From: Lepas anatifera
Lineage: Eukaryota > Arthropoda > Thecostraca > Lepadidae
NCBI GenBank assembly: GCA_034440635.1
Contig: JAOTON010001575.1
Span: 248,001-312,000, forward strand
DNA: 64,000 bases
Direction of reading: 5' to 3'
Position 1 is the stretch's first letter. Every line of letters begins with the position of its first letter. The notes below the pieces were generated by a model that was not told the DNA's origin, did no database searches, and saw only the letters and a list, made by a program, of their open reading frames with translations. The position numbers and the translations under genes are program-made. Below, piece by piece: positions 35,807-46,636 of this stretch.

Positions 35807-38179
35807 CTGATCACGCCTGTGGTCCTTAGTCATCGTATAAGATGAGCTCAAAGTAAAAACGGATACAAACCACTCTACTCCCTCCTACCCTGACGTCGGG
35901 AGAAACTTCTGACTCGATAATAAGCATCAAGAACTTTCCTGGCCAAATATCTGCACATACCTAATTCATTTAATGGACTCACACTATTTACAATGCTATC
36001 AATACCAAATAAGGTACAAGTACTTCACTCATTAAGTAAAGGTATCTTGCTTCACTCATACATCTACCCAACAGGTGAAATGTCTCACATGGCCGCCCCC
36101 CTCAGTCCAACAGCAGGCACCTATAAACCACTGCCAACATAACTTTCATGATCCGCCTCGCGACCCCTCCCCACCGGCGCTTCAACTCTACGTCAGCAAT
36201 TGCCAGCGTGACCTTTCTCACCTCCGTGCCCTGCAGGCATACGCTGCCGGCAGAAGACGGCCGCTGATTGGTGGAGACGCGTTTGATTGCATTGCAATGA
36301 ATCTAGGGGAAATTTCTGGGTGGAAATGACTGTGTCTTAAGGCAAGCACAAGGAAACATATTTAGAGCTTCATTTTCACACATTCTTAACCATATTTTCT
36401 CTCCATCGGCTTGGTTATCTCCTCCACCATCCATGGCTGTTTTTCGGCATAGGTGAGTCGGCAAAGGTGAGTGGGCGGCCGAGTTCGCCGGAATCAGGAG
36501 TGTCGAGACGGGTTTATGCTGAGTGGAGAGGAACTGTGGCCTGGCCCGAATGTGACCGAGGGAGGGAGGAAAGGGGTGTCTGCGACAAGACTAACTGATC
36601 ACCCTCTGGCGAGTTATAGTGATGACTGACATTGCCCTACCGAAATACTACCGGAATATATGCCCAACAGAGGGGAGCAGGTGGTGCGTTCCTCCATGTT
36701 GAATCGGTGAAAGGTATGAAACTTCAGACAAGATAAAAAACTAAGGGGCCAGAAAAACTAAACATTATCAAATTGGTCAGATAAAATAGCGTTGAGCCAG
36801 TAGATTGATATTCAGTTCCTTCAACACTGAGATGGATACCCACTGAGGTGCGATGTGCCCTTTGATATAACCTAGTAGCAGCCTAGTTCACGCCTTAGCT
36901 TCTAGTGGCGTGCGTTGAGAAAATACTTTTCTTTTGTCGTCCAACTTCACAAGCCATTTTCTCTAAAAAAATGTCTTAGATTCCGGGAAACTTTACCATC
37001 ATTGGAAAATAAAATATGTTTCACCTTTGCTCAAAACATGGTGGACGTTTTAGTGTGCTTCACCTGTTCGATGGTATACCGCAAAAACCTAAGCTCTGGC
37101 AGGATCCTAAGTCATGCTTTTACCTAAGGATGGCTCCCTCAATGGATTAGTGGTGTCAGTAGAAGCAGTGCTGGTGGGAAAATGAAAACTTTCCTTCATA
37201 TTCAAAGGTCACGGAGCTCTAACCTCAGAACCCCAGGCACGATAAGGTCACTCGGGTGTCAGAACACGTTTTCACGCAAATGCTGGAACTTTCAACGGTT
37301 ATTATCTGTCCCTTTTTATGAATGGACCCCAAATATTTTCCGTTGACTTTCCAGACCCACCTTTAACACCAGCTCTTGATGTCTTTCGCGGAAATTAATT
37401 TATATTGATTGACCTCTGCAATAAATCATATAATAATGAGTAACTTGTTTAGATATTACCAGATTTAAGGGGACGAAAGCACTTATAAGGTGTTTTTTTT
37501 GGTGATCAATTCGGATTCAGCATCCAAAATAGCTTCAGCAGCCCGAGAAGTAAACGCTACATATATTCAGCAGCATCGAATTTACTCGTCAGTGACATTT
37601 TACTTTATCTCACGCATTACCTAGATGGATTACATAGGTTTATAGTACATGTATCAAAGTGTATCAAGTACCTCCTGATCACTTTAATTGCTACATTAAC
37701 GTGATATTGATACCCAAAACCCTGGTCAATAGCAACCAAAGTGGTGATATGGGCCGTCTGACCTGGAAGGTGACCTGATGATCTAATGTCATATACATTT
37801 AAATCATTCTCGAACTCCCGTGAGGAGCACCACGCTAGTTGTTACCGCGAAGCTTTAGGTTATGGGCTAATGGCGAGGGGTCATAATAACCCCCCCCTTC
37901 CCTCCGTAAGGTCGAAGGATCCGAAAACCAGAATAGGTGTGAGGTTTAGATATAAAAGTGTGGCTCAAGATCTGTTGAGCGGTTGGATACAGCATTTTAC
38001 GCAATGGCTTCAATGTCTTATGTCTTATATCTTAAAATATGCCTGAAACATATTTATTAAAAATTAAAAAAACCAGAGGTCAGATATGTATTTCCACTTC
38101 CACCGGACACAATTTCATCCGACTGGTCTAGTACCACAGTAGTTAAAACTATCGGCTACGCAAACAAAACAATATTAGC
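35807..38179. other. Gene-free stretch with repeat J copy 2
   Basis: Besides repeat J (36115-36330) and a TTAA-family terminus near 37870-37910, nothing is recognised. Confidence 0.3.
36115..36330. repeat. Dispersed repeat J, copy 2
   Basis: Collinear with 12797-12990; both contain CGGCCGCTGATTGGTGGAGA. Confidence 0.6.
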
Positions 38180-38743
38180 TTAACCTTCGTCCCGGTGGGG
38201 GGGCCATAAAACTGAGAATACCTTCATATTCTCCAAATCATAGGTCAATAACCCGGCATGAAATGATGATACACCTTTTTTTTGATATCATTGCGTTGCG
38301 ATTCCTATTGCGAGTCCATTGATATGCATTAGAGCAAATCATCAGAAAATAATTTCCGATTTCGGATTAAGAGTAGTGATTTTATCAAGTCATGATATTT
38401 TGTAAACATGATGTAAGCAAAACAAATCCGATAAATCTACGTTTAATGGGCGCGGAACGGCCTTTTCTGAAGGCATGTTTTCAGTATTACGGCGTTGAAG
38501 TCTCCATTGATTTCACGATGCATTGTTGTCAGTATCCTTGCAGCACGGTAACTTGGTTACCAACATCAAAACGTCGGATCCATTTGCACCCGATCCGTAG
38601 CCAGACGGATGCACTGGATACCTGGGCAGCTGCTGAGACGCCAAGGCACCCTCTGGTCCTTTCCTGGTCACCCCCTTGTATTGCAGATAGGTGGATTTCT
38701 CGAGTTTTGAACCTTAACAGCTTTGGAAATTGTTGACGTTTGA

Positions 38744-39191
38744 ACGGAATGTGGCACCTCAGTCGAATACTGGAATTTAAAGTAATTAGGGGCACTTTTA
38801 GCCGAAAATCATGGAACCGTCCATGATTTCTCTGAACAATGTATAATAAGCGCAATATTTTTTATTTTTAAAATACGCCTCTAAGGGAAAAATAAATATC
38901 TGCCTGTGGATGATGCCAGGATCTGGTAACCACTACCGTATTCAAAAGGCTTCAGGGGCTTCGATTGGCTGATACTCACCGTGACGTCAGCATATGTCGT
39001 CACACCAACAACTGAAAACTGTGGCCTGCTACTCAGGGTACATGAGGGGTACATTTCAGGTAGGTTTTAGCTTTTATCTACGAAAGCTTCGAATTTCAAG
39101 ACAAATGAGATATTGAGCACCGGGTTTTCCGGCATGCTTTACAACTTGGCTATCTCAGTCAAAATCACGTTATAAAGGTGCCCCATTCCCT
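38744..39191 (-). mobile_element. Family G MITE in left arm (448 bp)
   Basis: Inverted ends ACGGAATGTGGCACCT and AGGTGCCCCATTCCCT; targets TTGA (38740-38743, decayed) and TTAA (39192-39195). Mirror partner at 41525-41972. Confidence 0.85.
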
Positions 39192-39195
39192 TTAA

Positions 39196-39356
39196 CGATG
39201 CACCAACCTCTTGGATTATACGGGTGTCGCCATCTCTCATCCTGTTGGCAGGGATAATCAGGTTGTCCTCATTCACTGTCCCTGCCGGGGATTTGAACCC
39301 GGAACCTATAGTGCAGGATACAGGTGTGCTGCCTATAGCAACACAGCACCCCCTCC
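39196..39356 (-). mobile_element. tRNA-derived SINE, type II, left arm
   Basis: B box GGGTTCAAATCCCCGGC on the minus strand; 3' end GGTTGGTGCATCGTTAA abuts the G MITE. Its mirror copy is 41358-41520. Confidence 0.75.
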
Positions 39357-39650
39357 CCCTCCACCCTTAATAACTTTGGCTGTTCAGCTGGTTGAGCTTT
39401 TTCTCTAGTTGAGCACCTACTCAGATTTGGGTCTGGCTATGAACATGGTTTGTGTATGTGAGACCTTGTGAGTAAAACAGTGTAGTAATGTAATAATCAG
39501 ATGATCCGACTGGAGGCTGTAGGTGTGCTATCCTGCGTCATGGGCATTTTGAGACACACAGCTCTGAAACAAACCGGATTGACGACTAATTCTATTTGTT
39601 TGCCGTATTTATTTGTCTGACGCATGCTTAATGCTGTGAGTATGTCTTAA

Positions 39651-40809
39651 CCCTATTTCCGGCAGTGGGGCTAATATTGCCCCCTTCAGGTTTTTCGAAA
39701 ATATCTCCGAAACGGCTTGCGATAGAACTTTGAAACTTCCTGACTTTTCCTAAAACTAGTACAGGCAGGTTTTCTGAAATTTTCAGATTATATATTTACC
39801 AGGGGCGGAGCTATGGCTGGGTTTTTGGGGAGGTTCTATCCACAAACCAAGTATTATCGTATGCGATGGTTTTTGTAAAAGGAAGCCGTCTCTGCTGATC
39901 CTGATACCAGTTGTATGGTTTTATTATATCATTTTTTATGTGAAATGATAGTGCATTCCAATTGTCAATATTTGTTTTCATCAGGGCGGTTAAGCAGTTC
40001 AAAATGGGGGAATGTTATCAGAAGGACTAAACGTTAGTAAGTGAGAAGACTGCTTACAGCCGTGCTGGGCGAATACAATTGGGTATATGAAAATTCAAAA
40101 TAGTTATAACCCAATTCTAGATTACCGAGGCGTGTCCAGTCACTACACATTTTCAAAATGTATATTCCCAGCGTATCACCGCCGCGACTCAATATCGTTG
40201 TATATTGAAAATGTGTTTCAATCACCCCCACCCCCGACGAGTCCTTGATCCGCCTATGTCACCCCTTTCCCAGAGCTGGCATGGGAGGGTAAAAATTATC
40301 GAAATTAATTTACTAGTCAGGACTATATACTCATGCATACCATTCGCATATTGTTGGTATGTATTTTACCCACTGTTTTACCTTACTGCATCCGCCCCTG
40401 ATGGTTTTTTTTTTTATTTATTTATGTGTCAAGATGCCAGCAGTATATGACGGCTCCTAATCCGCGTAACAAAACTTTTTAGGTTGTTATATTTCCCTTA
40501 TAGTCCTGGTCCTGGAACTGCCATTGAATTTCGAATTTTGGTAACTCGAGTATATGAAATTTTGGGTCAATTATTTGTAAATTTGAACTAGTTTTGTGAA
40601 AATCGTACAACAGAGCAAGGGTTATGGAAAATCTAAAAATACACAAAAATTGTATATTTTGCACGACCTTCTCCTAAAAATAAAAATTTTGAAATTTTCT
40701 TTTTCAAAATAAGTTTGCAGCAGAGGAATCTTGGCACTTTGAATTTTCAAAATCGGCCGGTTAGATTACGAGATCTTAGGGGCCGATATTCCCCTTGCCG
40801 GAAATAGGG
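39651..40809. mobile_element. Element K inside the spacer (1159 bp)
   Basis: Ends CCCTATTTCCGGCA and TTGCCGGAAATAGGG are inverted repeats. TTAA is present at the left (39647-39650) but not at the right (GTAG). The palindrome is GGGGCTAATATTGCCCC. A possible second element, 39799-40403 (AGGGGCGGAGC to GCATCCGCCCCTG), is nested within it. Confidence 0.65.
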
Positions 40810-40974
40810 GTAGCCAGCCTGACGGAAATGGGTCAATCACCATAATATATTTGCAGATGACCTGGCAACTCGAATATCCTACACACATTACACAATACAC
40901 ATCAATTCCGTAGTACATTAGACATGAGTTTTACCTGTTATCCATCCTTTCTGTAAGCAGACCATTGCAAGGTC

Positions 40975-41196
40975 TCACTCTACCGGTCTCTGCCAGTGAG
41001 TAAGCCTAGCCCTGATGAAGCCGTCCCTCCTGTCGTATCCGAACACAGCCTCCGAGTCGGCCGTTACCTCCTTCACACACAGTTCCACGCCCGGACCATG
41101 AACGAGTAAGTCGATTACTTCTATGGAAGTAGTCTGGAACATCTTCATCTCCTCGGCAGGAAGGCTCAGAGTGAGCACAGGATAGCCTACCCACAG
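40975..41196 (-). CDS. Unidentified exon-like reading frame next to an inverted-repeat arm
   Basis: A minus-strand frame to TGA encodes about 70 residues, with parts such as PAEEMKMFQTTSIEVIDL and CVKEVTADSEAVFGYDRRDG. Its mix of charged and hydrophobic residues and its G/C-ending codons differ from the A+T-rich surroundings, so it looks like a last exon. A possible acceptor TAG lies just upstream. I do not recognise the family. It sits in the spacer of the 4-kb inverted structure, exactly where the right arm's similarity ends, so it may be a captured or broken gene piece. Confidence 0.3.
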   Translation of the reverse strand: MWVGYPVLTLSLPAEEMKMFQTTSIEVIDLLVHGPGVELCVKEVTADSEAVFGYDRRDGFIRARLTHWQRPVE

Positions 41197-41357
41197 CCTC
41201 CAGTCTGATCATTTGATTATTACATTACTAGTTACTACACTCTTTTACTCCAAGGTCTCACATACAAATCACGCTCATAGCCAGACCCAAATCTGAGTAG
41301 GTGCTCAACTAGAGAAAAAGCTCAACCAGCTGACCAGCCAAAGTTATTAAGGGTGGA

Positions 41358-41520
41358 GAGGGAGGGGGCGCTGTGTTGCTAAAGGCAGCACATCTGTATC
41401 CTGCACCATAGGTTCCGGGTTCAAATCCCCGGCAGGGACAGTGAATGAGGACAACCTGATTATCCCTCCCAACAGGATGAGAGTTGGCGACACCGTGTAA
41501 TCCATGAGGTTGGTGCATCG
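41358..41520 (+). mobile_element. tRNA-derived SINE, type II, right arm
   Basis: GCGCTGTGTTGCTAAAGGCA head, GGGTTCAAATCCCCGGC B box, end GGTTGGTGCATCGTTAA. Confidence 0.75.
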
Positions 41521-41524
41521 TTAA

Positions 41525-41972
41525 AGGGAATGTGGCACCTTTATAACGTGATTTTGACTGAGATAGCCAAGTTGTAAAGCATGCCGGAAAACCCGGTACT
41601 CAATATCTCATTTGTCTTGAAACTCGAAGCTTTTGTAGATAAAAGCTAAACCCTACCTGAAATTTACCCCTCATGTACCCTGAGTAGCAGCCCACAGTTT
41701 TCAGTTGTTGGTGTGACGAAATATGCTGACGTCACGGTGAGTATCAGCCAATCGAAGCCCTTGAAGCCTTTTGAATACGGTAGTGGTTACCAAATCATGA
41801 CATCATCCACAGGCAGATACTTATTTTTTCCCTAGAGGTGCATTTTAAAAATAAAAAATATTGAGCTTATTATACATTTTTCAGAGAAATCATGGACGGT
41901 TCCATGATTTTCGGCTAAAAGTGCCCCTAATTACACCAAATTCCAGGATTCGACCATGGTGCCACATTCCCT
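41525..41972 (+). mobile_element. Family G MITE in right arm (448 bp)
   Basis: TTAA at 41521-41524 and 41973-41976; inverted ends AGGGAATGTGGCACCT and GGTGCCACATTCCCT. Confidence 0.88.
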
Positions 41973-42902
41973 TTAAACGTCATCAATTTCCAAAGTTGTT
42001 AAGGTACAAAACTCGAGACATCCGCCTAACTTCAATACAAGGGGTGACCAGGAAAGGACCAGAGGGTGCCTTGGTCTCTCAGCAGCTGCCCGGGTATCCA
42101 GTGCATCCGCCTGGCTACCGATCGGGTGCAAATGGATCCGACGTTTTGATGTTGGTAACCAAGTTACCGTGCTGCAAAGATACTGACAACGATGCATTGT
42201 GAAGTCAATGGAGACTTCATCGCCGTCCTACTGAAAACATGCCTTCAGGAAAGGTCGTTCCGCGCCCATTAAACGTAGATTCATCGGATTTGTTTTGCTT
42301 GTATCATGTTTGCGACATATTATGACATGATAAAATCACTACTCTTAATCCGAAATCGGAAATTATTTTTGACGACTTGGTCTAATATGCATATTTACTA
42401 TACTCGGCTAAACAGTGAACTTGACCTGACCTGAGGTCAGATAATTTTTTACCTAGTATAGTCATATTATACATCGATCGATTTGCTGTGACGAGAGGAA
42501 TCGAATGGTGCCTAAAAATGATTCTAATTCAACTCTGTCAGACGCTAGAGCCCAAAAACTTTACTCAAAATGCCACTTTGTTTGACCCGGCATGACCTCA
42601 ATATTGACCTGAGCCAAAAAGTAGCTGATATAGTTTCTTCATGAATTTGTATGAGCTATCCACCAGCCTTCGTGTTTTTCGCCATCCCGCATAGGGGTCG
42701 AATTCGAAGGGGGTTGTTCAAACACCCCCCCCCACCAGGGCAAAGGTGGCTCATAGGCCCACCGACGTCGCGGGTTAATCTTATGTTCTTACACCACCTT
42801 TAGCGTAAAAATGAAAAACCAGACAGGAAGCCCGCAACCTGCTCCATACTACGGGGGAGAAATGAATCTCTAAAGCATTGCGGTATTTTTCCGAAACAAA
42901 GC

Positions 42903-42908
42903 TTTATT
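42903..42908 (-). terminator. Putative AATAAA polyadenylation signal of the astacin gene
   Basis: TTTATT on the plus strand reads AATAAA on the minus strand about 250 bases after the astacin stop codon at 43159, a usual distance for an animal 3' UTR. The stretch 42909-43158 is therefore probably the 3' UTR; the 97-codon minus-strand frame within it is taken as chance. Confidence 0.45.
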
Positions 42909-43158
42909 CCCAAAACAAATACACGGTTATCCGACACTTCAGTCCACAGCCGTGGGCACAGGGATGAATTGGAGGTGCCAGCTCTTCCCCCGTGGACTAT
43001 TTTCAAGATATCCTGGAAAAGCATGAGGGATTGGTAGAATCTACACCCGTCTCCCTTATAGGAATAAGATAGAAGAAAAAAGTTCGTCGCCAAAGCAAAG
43101 CCGATTGCAAAGCTGGCCGGTGTTGTAAATCAGGATCACATGCGGTACGGTCTGGTAA

Positions 43159-44445
43159 TTAAGCAGCAGGAACAAATACCACTTCTGCAACAAACCGTCG
43201 CTTTCTAGCGCTGCGTGCCCGAGTGCGGAAGGTCAACATCATCTCGTTCTCGACTGAGGTCACCGTCACATCTTTGAGCCTCATGTCTCCGCAGTCGGCC
43301 TGGGTCACGTCGCGAACGTCGGGGCCCAGGGAGATCATCATCTGGTCCCGGGAGCACTTGGGGTAGTCGTTCATCGTGATCTCTGTGAACGTTAGTTGGA
43401 CGTGCTGGCCCTCCGGGGCAAAGATGCGCCAGTAGCAGTAGTTGTTGGTCGGCTGGTCTTCTGGGTAGTTGTGGGATTTAATAGTACCCGGCTCGGTGAT
43501 TATCTGCGGGGCCTTCGGGCAGAGATGAGGGTAGTAGGTCCAGTCCTCGGGCTTATTTTCGCAGAACTCTCCAGTGATGTCATGAGGGCAGACGCAGACG
43601 CAGTCTTTGTTAACGAACCCTTCGTTCTGACACACGGGAAGGGGCTCGCAGTGGGCGCTGCACTCGTAGGCTGCATTGAACATCGCGCTATCCCTGTGGG
43701 AGAGGTGCCTACCTCTCCTGCCGACCATGTGCTGGAGGGTCGGATCCCTTGACTGGATCGTGTTGAGGCCAGGAGCCTTGTGAAAGAACTACGCCGCGTA
43801 ATGCTGAATAGATGTCATGTCATAGATCACGTTAAAGCTGTTAGTGTTGTTGTGCATGTTGAAATTCGGTGCCCTGCCTTTGGAGATGTTGTCGAACATG
43901 ATCTCCACGTGCTCATCACGATCGGGACGTGACTGTTCGTGATGGAAGCCGAGGGAGTGAGCAACCTCGTGAGCTACGGTCATCGTCGCGCCGCATCCTG
44001 GACCGATAGAAACAGGCTGACCCTGAGGTCTCTTCAGACGCCCGACGAAGCACCAACAGCCGTGAGACTTGATGAACCGGAAGTGGGGCTCTCCTGAGAA
44101 GTTAGCGGGAACTTCCTCGAACTGAACGCAGGTCTTGTCCATCCATTCCTGAAGTCCCCTCAGGATCGGTGCACGGACATGCTCTTGGTCGGGCTCGATT
44201 AAGAATTTGACGGGCTCACCCAGCGGCCAACGGCCTTTGATACTGAATCTACGATTGGAGTCTTCTTGTTCGTACTCAGCAGGATCAGGAATGATCATAT
44301 CTGATTCAACTAGAGGATATCCCTCGTCAGTAAAATCTGGATTATGTTCCTCAGGATGAAAGTATTCATCCCAAAATTCTTGGGAACACGTTCCAACGGA
44401 GAGTGATAGAACAATGCAAACACCAGCTAAAAATCGCAGACACAT
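43159..44445 (-). CDS. Astacin metalloprotease with EGF-like and CUB domains, interrupted by in-frame TAG
   Basis: A secreted zinc endopeptidase of the astacin (M12A) family. Read as one exon of 428 codons: signal peptide 1-20 (hydrophobic FLAGVCIVLSLSVG); propeptide with VESDMI (Asp49, matching the inhibitory aspartate of the FxGD motif); basic NRR near 64-66 before the catalytic domain; zinc site HEVAHSLGFHHEQSRPDRD (159-177); Met-turn region SIQHY (212-216), where the usual Met is Gln; an EGF-like Cys pattern; and a CUB domain (SHNYPEDQPTNNYCYWRI) to the TAA at 43159. Codon 219 is TAG (43789-43791), yet the same frame continues with FFHKAPG and all downstream domains. The stop would remove EGF, CUB and the last catalytic segment. 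It may be a fresh null allele, a pseudogene or an assembly error. No introns are seen. A TATA element and an AATAAA signal flank it. Confidence 0.85.
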
Positions 44446-44526
44446 GCTGTTCCTAAACGTGTTGTCGTGTCACTAAGCTCAGTCTGTTGTGAGATGGCTT
44501 CTGTAATGACAATTGGGGACAGCAGG

Positions 44527-44532
44527 CTTATA
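44527..44532 (-). promoter_or_regulatory. Putative TATA box of the astacin gene
   Basis: On the minus strand ACATATAAGCC lies 82 bases before the ATG at 44445, leaving room for a start site about 30 bases downstream and a 5' UTR of about 50 bases. The position fits a TATA promoter; no experimental support is available here. Confidence 0.45.
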
Positions 44533-44539
44533 TGTAGCC

Positions 44540-45600
44540 CAACAGATGTTCAAGTTAAGACACATGGTATTAATTGTGGTCGGAGTTGGTGACCACCAAA
44601 ACCGTAATTTCTAGGAACACATTGAGGACATGTGACGTTACAAAAAGGATGGGCCGAGGCTGCTAAGTAGTTTTTACGCAAAACAAGTGTCGCACAATTA
44701 GATGTGTCATCGACAGTTGTGACAGGCAGGAGGCAATATTTATAGCAAATATTATTTAGAGGGAAGGATGGTACTGATACAAGTACAGGCCCTGAGAACT
44801 AACCTAACAAGCGTACAAAAGCCCAGTACCTTGCATCAGGTGTCTTGTAGCGCTTTATCACGTGCTAAAGGAACGAACGCATAAGTTTTGTTCTCGGGAT
44901 AAATATTTTAGAAAACGAAACATATTTTTCGTTTACTGTAACATAACGTTCTGCTTGTTTCGGTTTCTGTTTTTAAGACCATTTTCTCAATATTTGTTTC
45001 AGCATGATAATTAAGCGTTTATATGTTCGCATTTCTCTGCCGAAATTAATGTGAAATATTACAAACTCACACATATGGTCATATGGAGACAACCGTCACA
45101 TGGTAAAAGTTATACCATCATAGAAATCATAGTAGAAACTGCTACTGTGTCCAAATCATTCAGTCATCTCTCTCAGATATCATCCCAAACTGGGTTAAAA
45201 ATAACAACAGGAGCATAGCGACGCCAAACCAGGTTTATGAATATAGATGTTTTATTTCAATTAACCGTCACCCGGTTGGGGGTGTTTGAGCACCCATTCG
45301 GACTTTCACTTGGCACCAAAAAATGACAGGGCGAAGCACAGGGGAGGAAAACCTCAAACCTGTCGCCAACCAATGTCTAACACTGAAGCTGTCGCTTTAA
45401 TTTTTAATCTAATTACTAGTCACATAATGCGACAAGTAGTGCCTATATTGATACAAAAACCGCCATACGATTCCTGAATTCATGAGGTTCTAAATCACAC
45501 ATACTTATGGTATTCGCCACCTGCGTAAACGCTGTGGTTTTGTATAGATATTTTGTCACTTAATGATTTCATGTTCGGGCTCTCTATCCCTGTTAGTTGG
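44540..45600. other. Gene-free stretch upstream of the astacin gene
   Basis: A+T-rich; a TE-like terminus (GTTGGGGGTGTTTGAGCACCC) lies near 45276. Nothing else recognised. Confidence 0.3.
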
Positions 45601-46480
45601 TTTTGGCGAAGCACCATCGTACTTGGCACACTTTTTCCTTGATCAGCTCTACAATTTCTCTTAAAATTTTAAGGCCAGGTAAATTCAGGTCAGGCCACCA
45701 GTGCAGGTCAAATGACCTCACCGCCAAAAAATGTTCAGGTAGCATGAGTAAGAAAAGCGTGAATCTATCCGGTTGAAGCTCATATCAAATAATGGGCCCA
45801 CTGAGTACTGTAAAATATATTCCGGGATTTTTCATATCGATGAGCTAGGGTCAGATACGGGTCACGACCTCTCCATTGGAAATGCATGAAGAAAACGGGA
45901 AATTGGACAAAGACTAGATCTATTTCTGTAGATACAGTTAAGAATACCTTTATATTCTCTAAATCATAGTATCCTATACCTCTTTCCAGGTTCAAGTTGC
46001 AAGTATGGACCTGTGACCTCTGATAGGTCATCCGGGGCTACTTAAGCAGGTTTTCAGACTTGGGTCAATAACTTTGCAGCAAATGTTGATATTTTTATTT
46101 TAATACCATTACGTTTGGATTATTATTGCGAATATATTGATATGCATGTCTACTTTGCTAGGTCAAATGGTGACCTTTACCAGGCCTTAGTTCAGGTTAT
46201 TTTTATGTGTGGCCCTTGTATAGTCATATTGTACATCATTCGATTTGTCGTGACAAGAGGAAGCGAATCTTGCCTAAAAATGATTCTAACTCAACTCTGT
46301 CAGACGCTAAAGCCCAAAAACATGATCTAACGTGTCACCTCGTTTGACCTATCATGACCCCAGTATTTACCTAAGCCAAGAAGTGGCCAATGAAGTTTAT
46401 TCAAGAACTGTTTTAAAGTTATCCATTAGCAATCGCGTTTTTTTTTGCTATCCCGCGTAGGAGCCGAGTCCGAGGGGGTG
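45601..46480 (+). mobile_element. Family C element
   Basis: Collinear with other C copies (GGGCTACTTAAGCAGG near 46032, TGCCTAAAAATGATTC near 46271) and ends with GAGGGGGTGTTTAACCCCC. The left edge is approximate. Confidence 0.65.
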
Positions 46481-46534
46481 TTTAACCCCCTCCTTTGTTT
46501 TTCCCTGCCGTAGGTAATCATGTTACATGGGGCT

Positions 46535-46632
46535 CTCATTACAAATATATAATTTCACCTTGCCAGGCCAAATCAAGAATTTGACCTGACCTGAGGTAGT
46601 GTCAAGGTCAGATTACATAAAATACATATCAT
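46535..46632 (-). mobile_element. Family A internal fragment, reverse
   Basis: Matches the interior of the 51812-52653 copy (AATCAAGAATTTGACCTGAC) and stops at the TTAA of the next A copy. Confidence 0.7.
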
Positions 46633-46636
46633 TTAA

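Larger units (their letters stand above)
38331..42386. mobile_element. 4-kb structure with 1.2-kb inverted arms
   Basis: Left arm 38331-39536 and right arm 41179-42386 are inverted copies over about 1.2 kb (roughly nine in ten bases by eye). Each arm carries, in mirrored order, unique sequence, a G MITE, a type II SINE and unique sequence. The spacer of about 1.64 kb holds element K and an exon-like frame. ATGCAT borders both ends. It could be a long-TIR transposon or an inverted duplication. Confidence 0.75.
38184..42774 (+). mobile_element. Family C element split by the 4-kb inverted structure
   Basis: TTAA at 38180-38183 with CCTTCGTCCCGGTGGGG begins it and TTAA at 42775-42778 after CACCGACGTCGCGGG ends it. 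38184-38330 and 42387-42774 are its two parts; the join at ATGCAT matches the continuous C copy near 46137-46145. The right end has two units around AAAGGTGGCTC. Confidence 0.7.

Noticed and set aside
42800..43093. 97-codon minus-strand frame after the astacin gene
   Set aside because: It lies in the likely 3' UTR and shows no family features.
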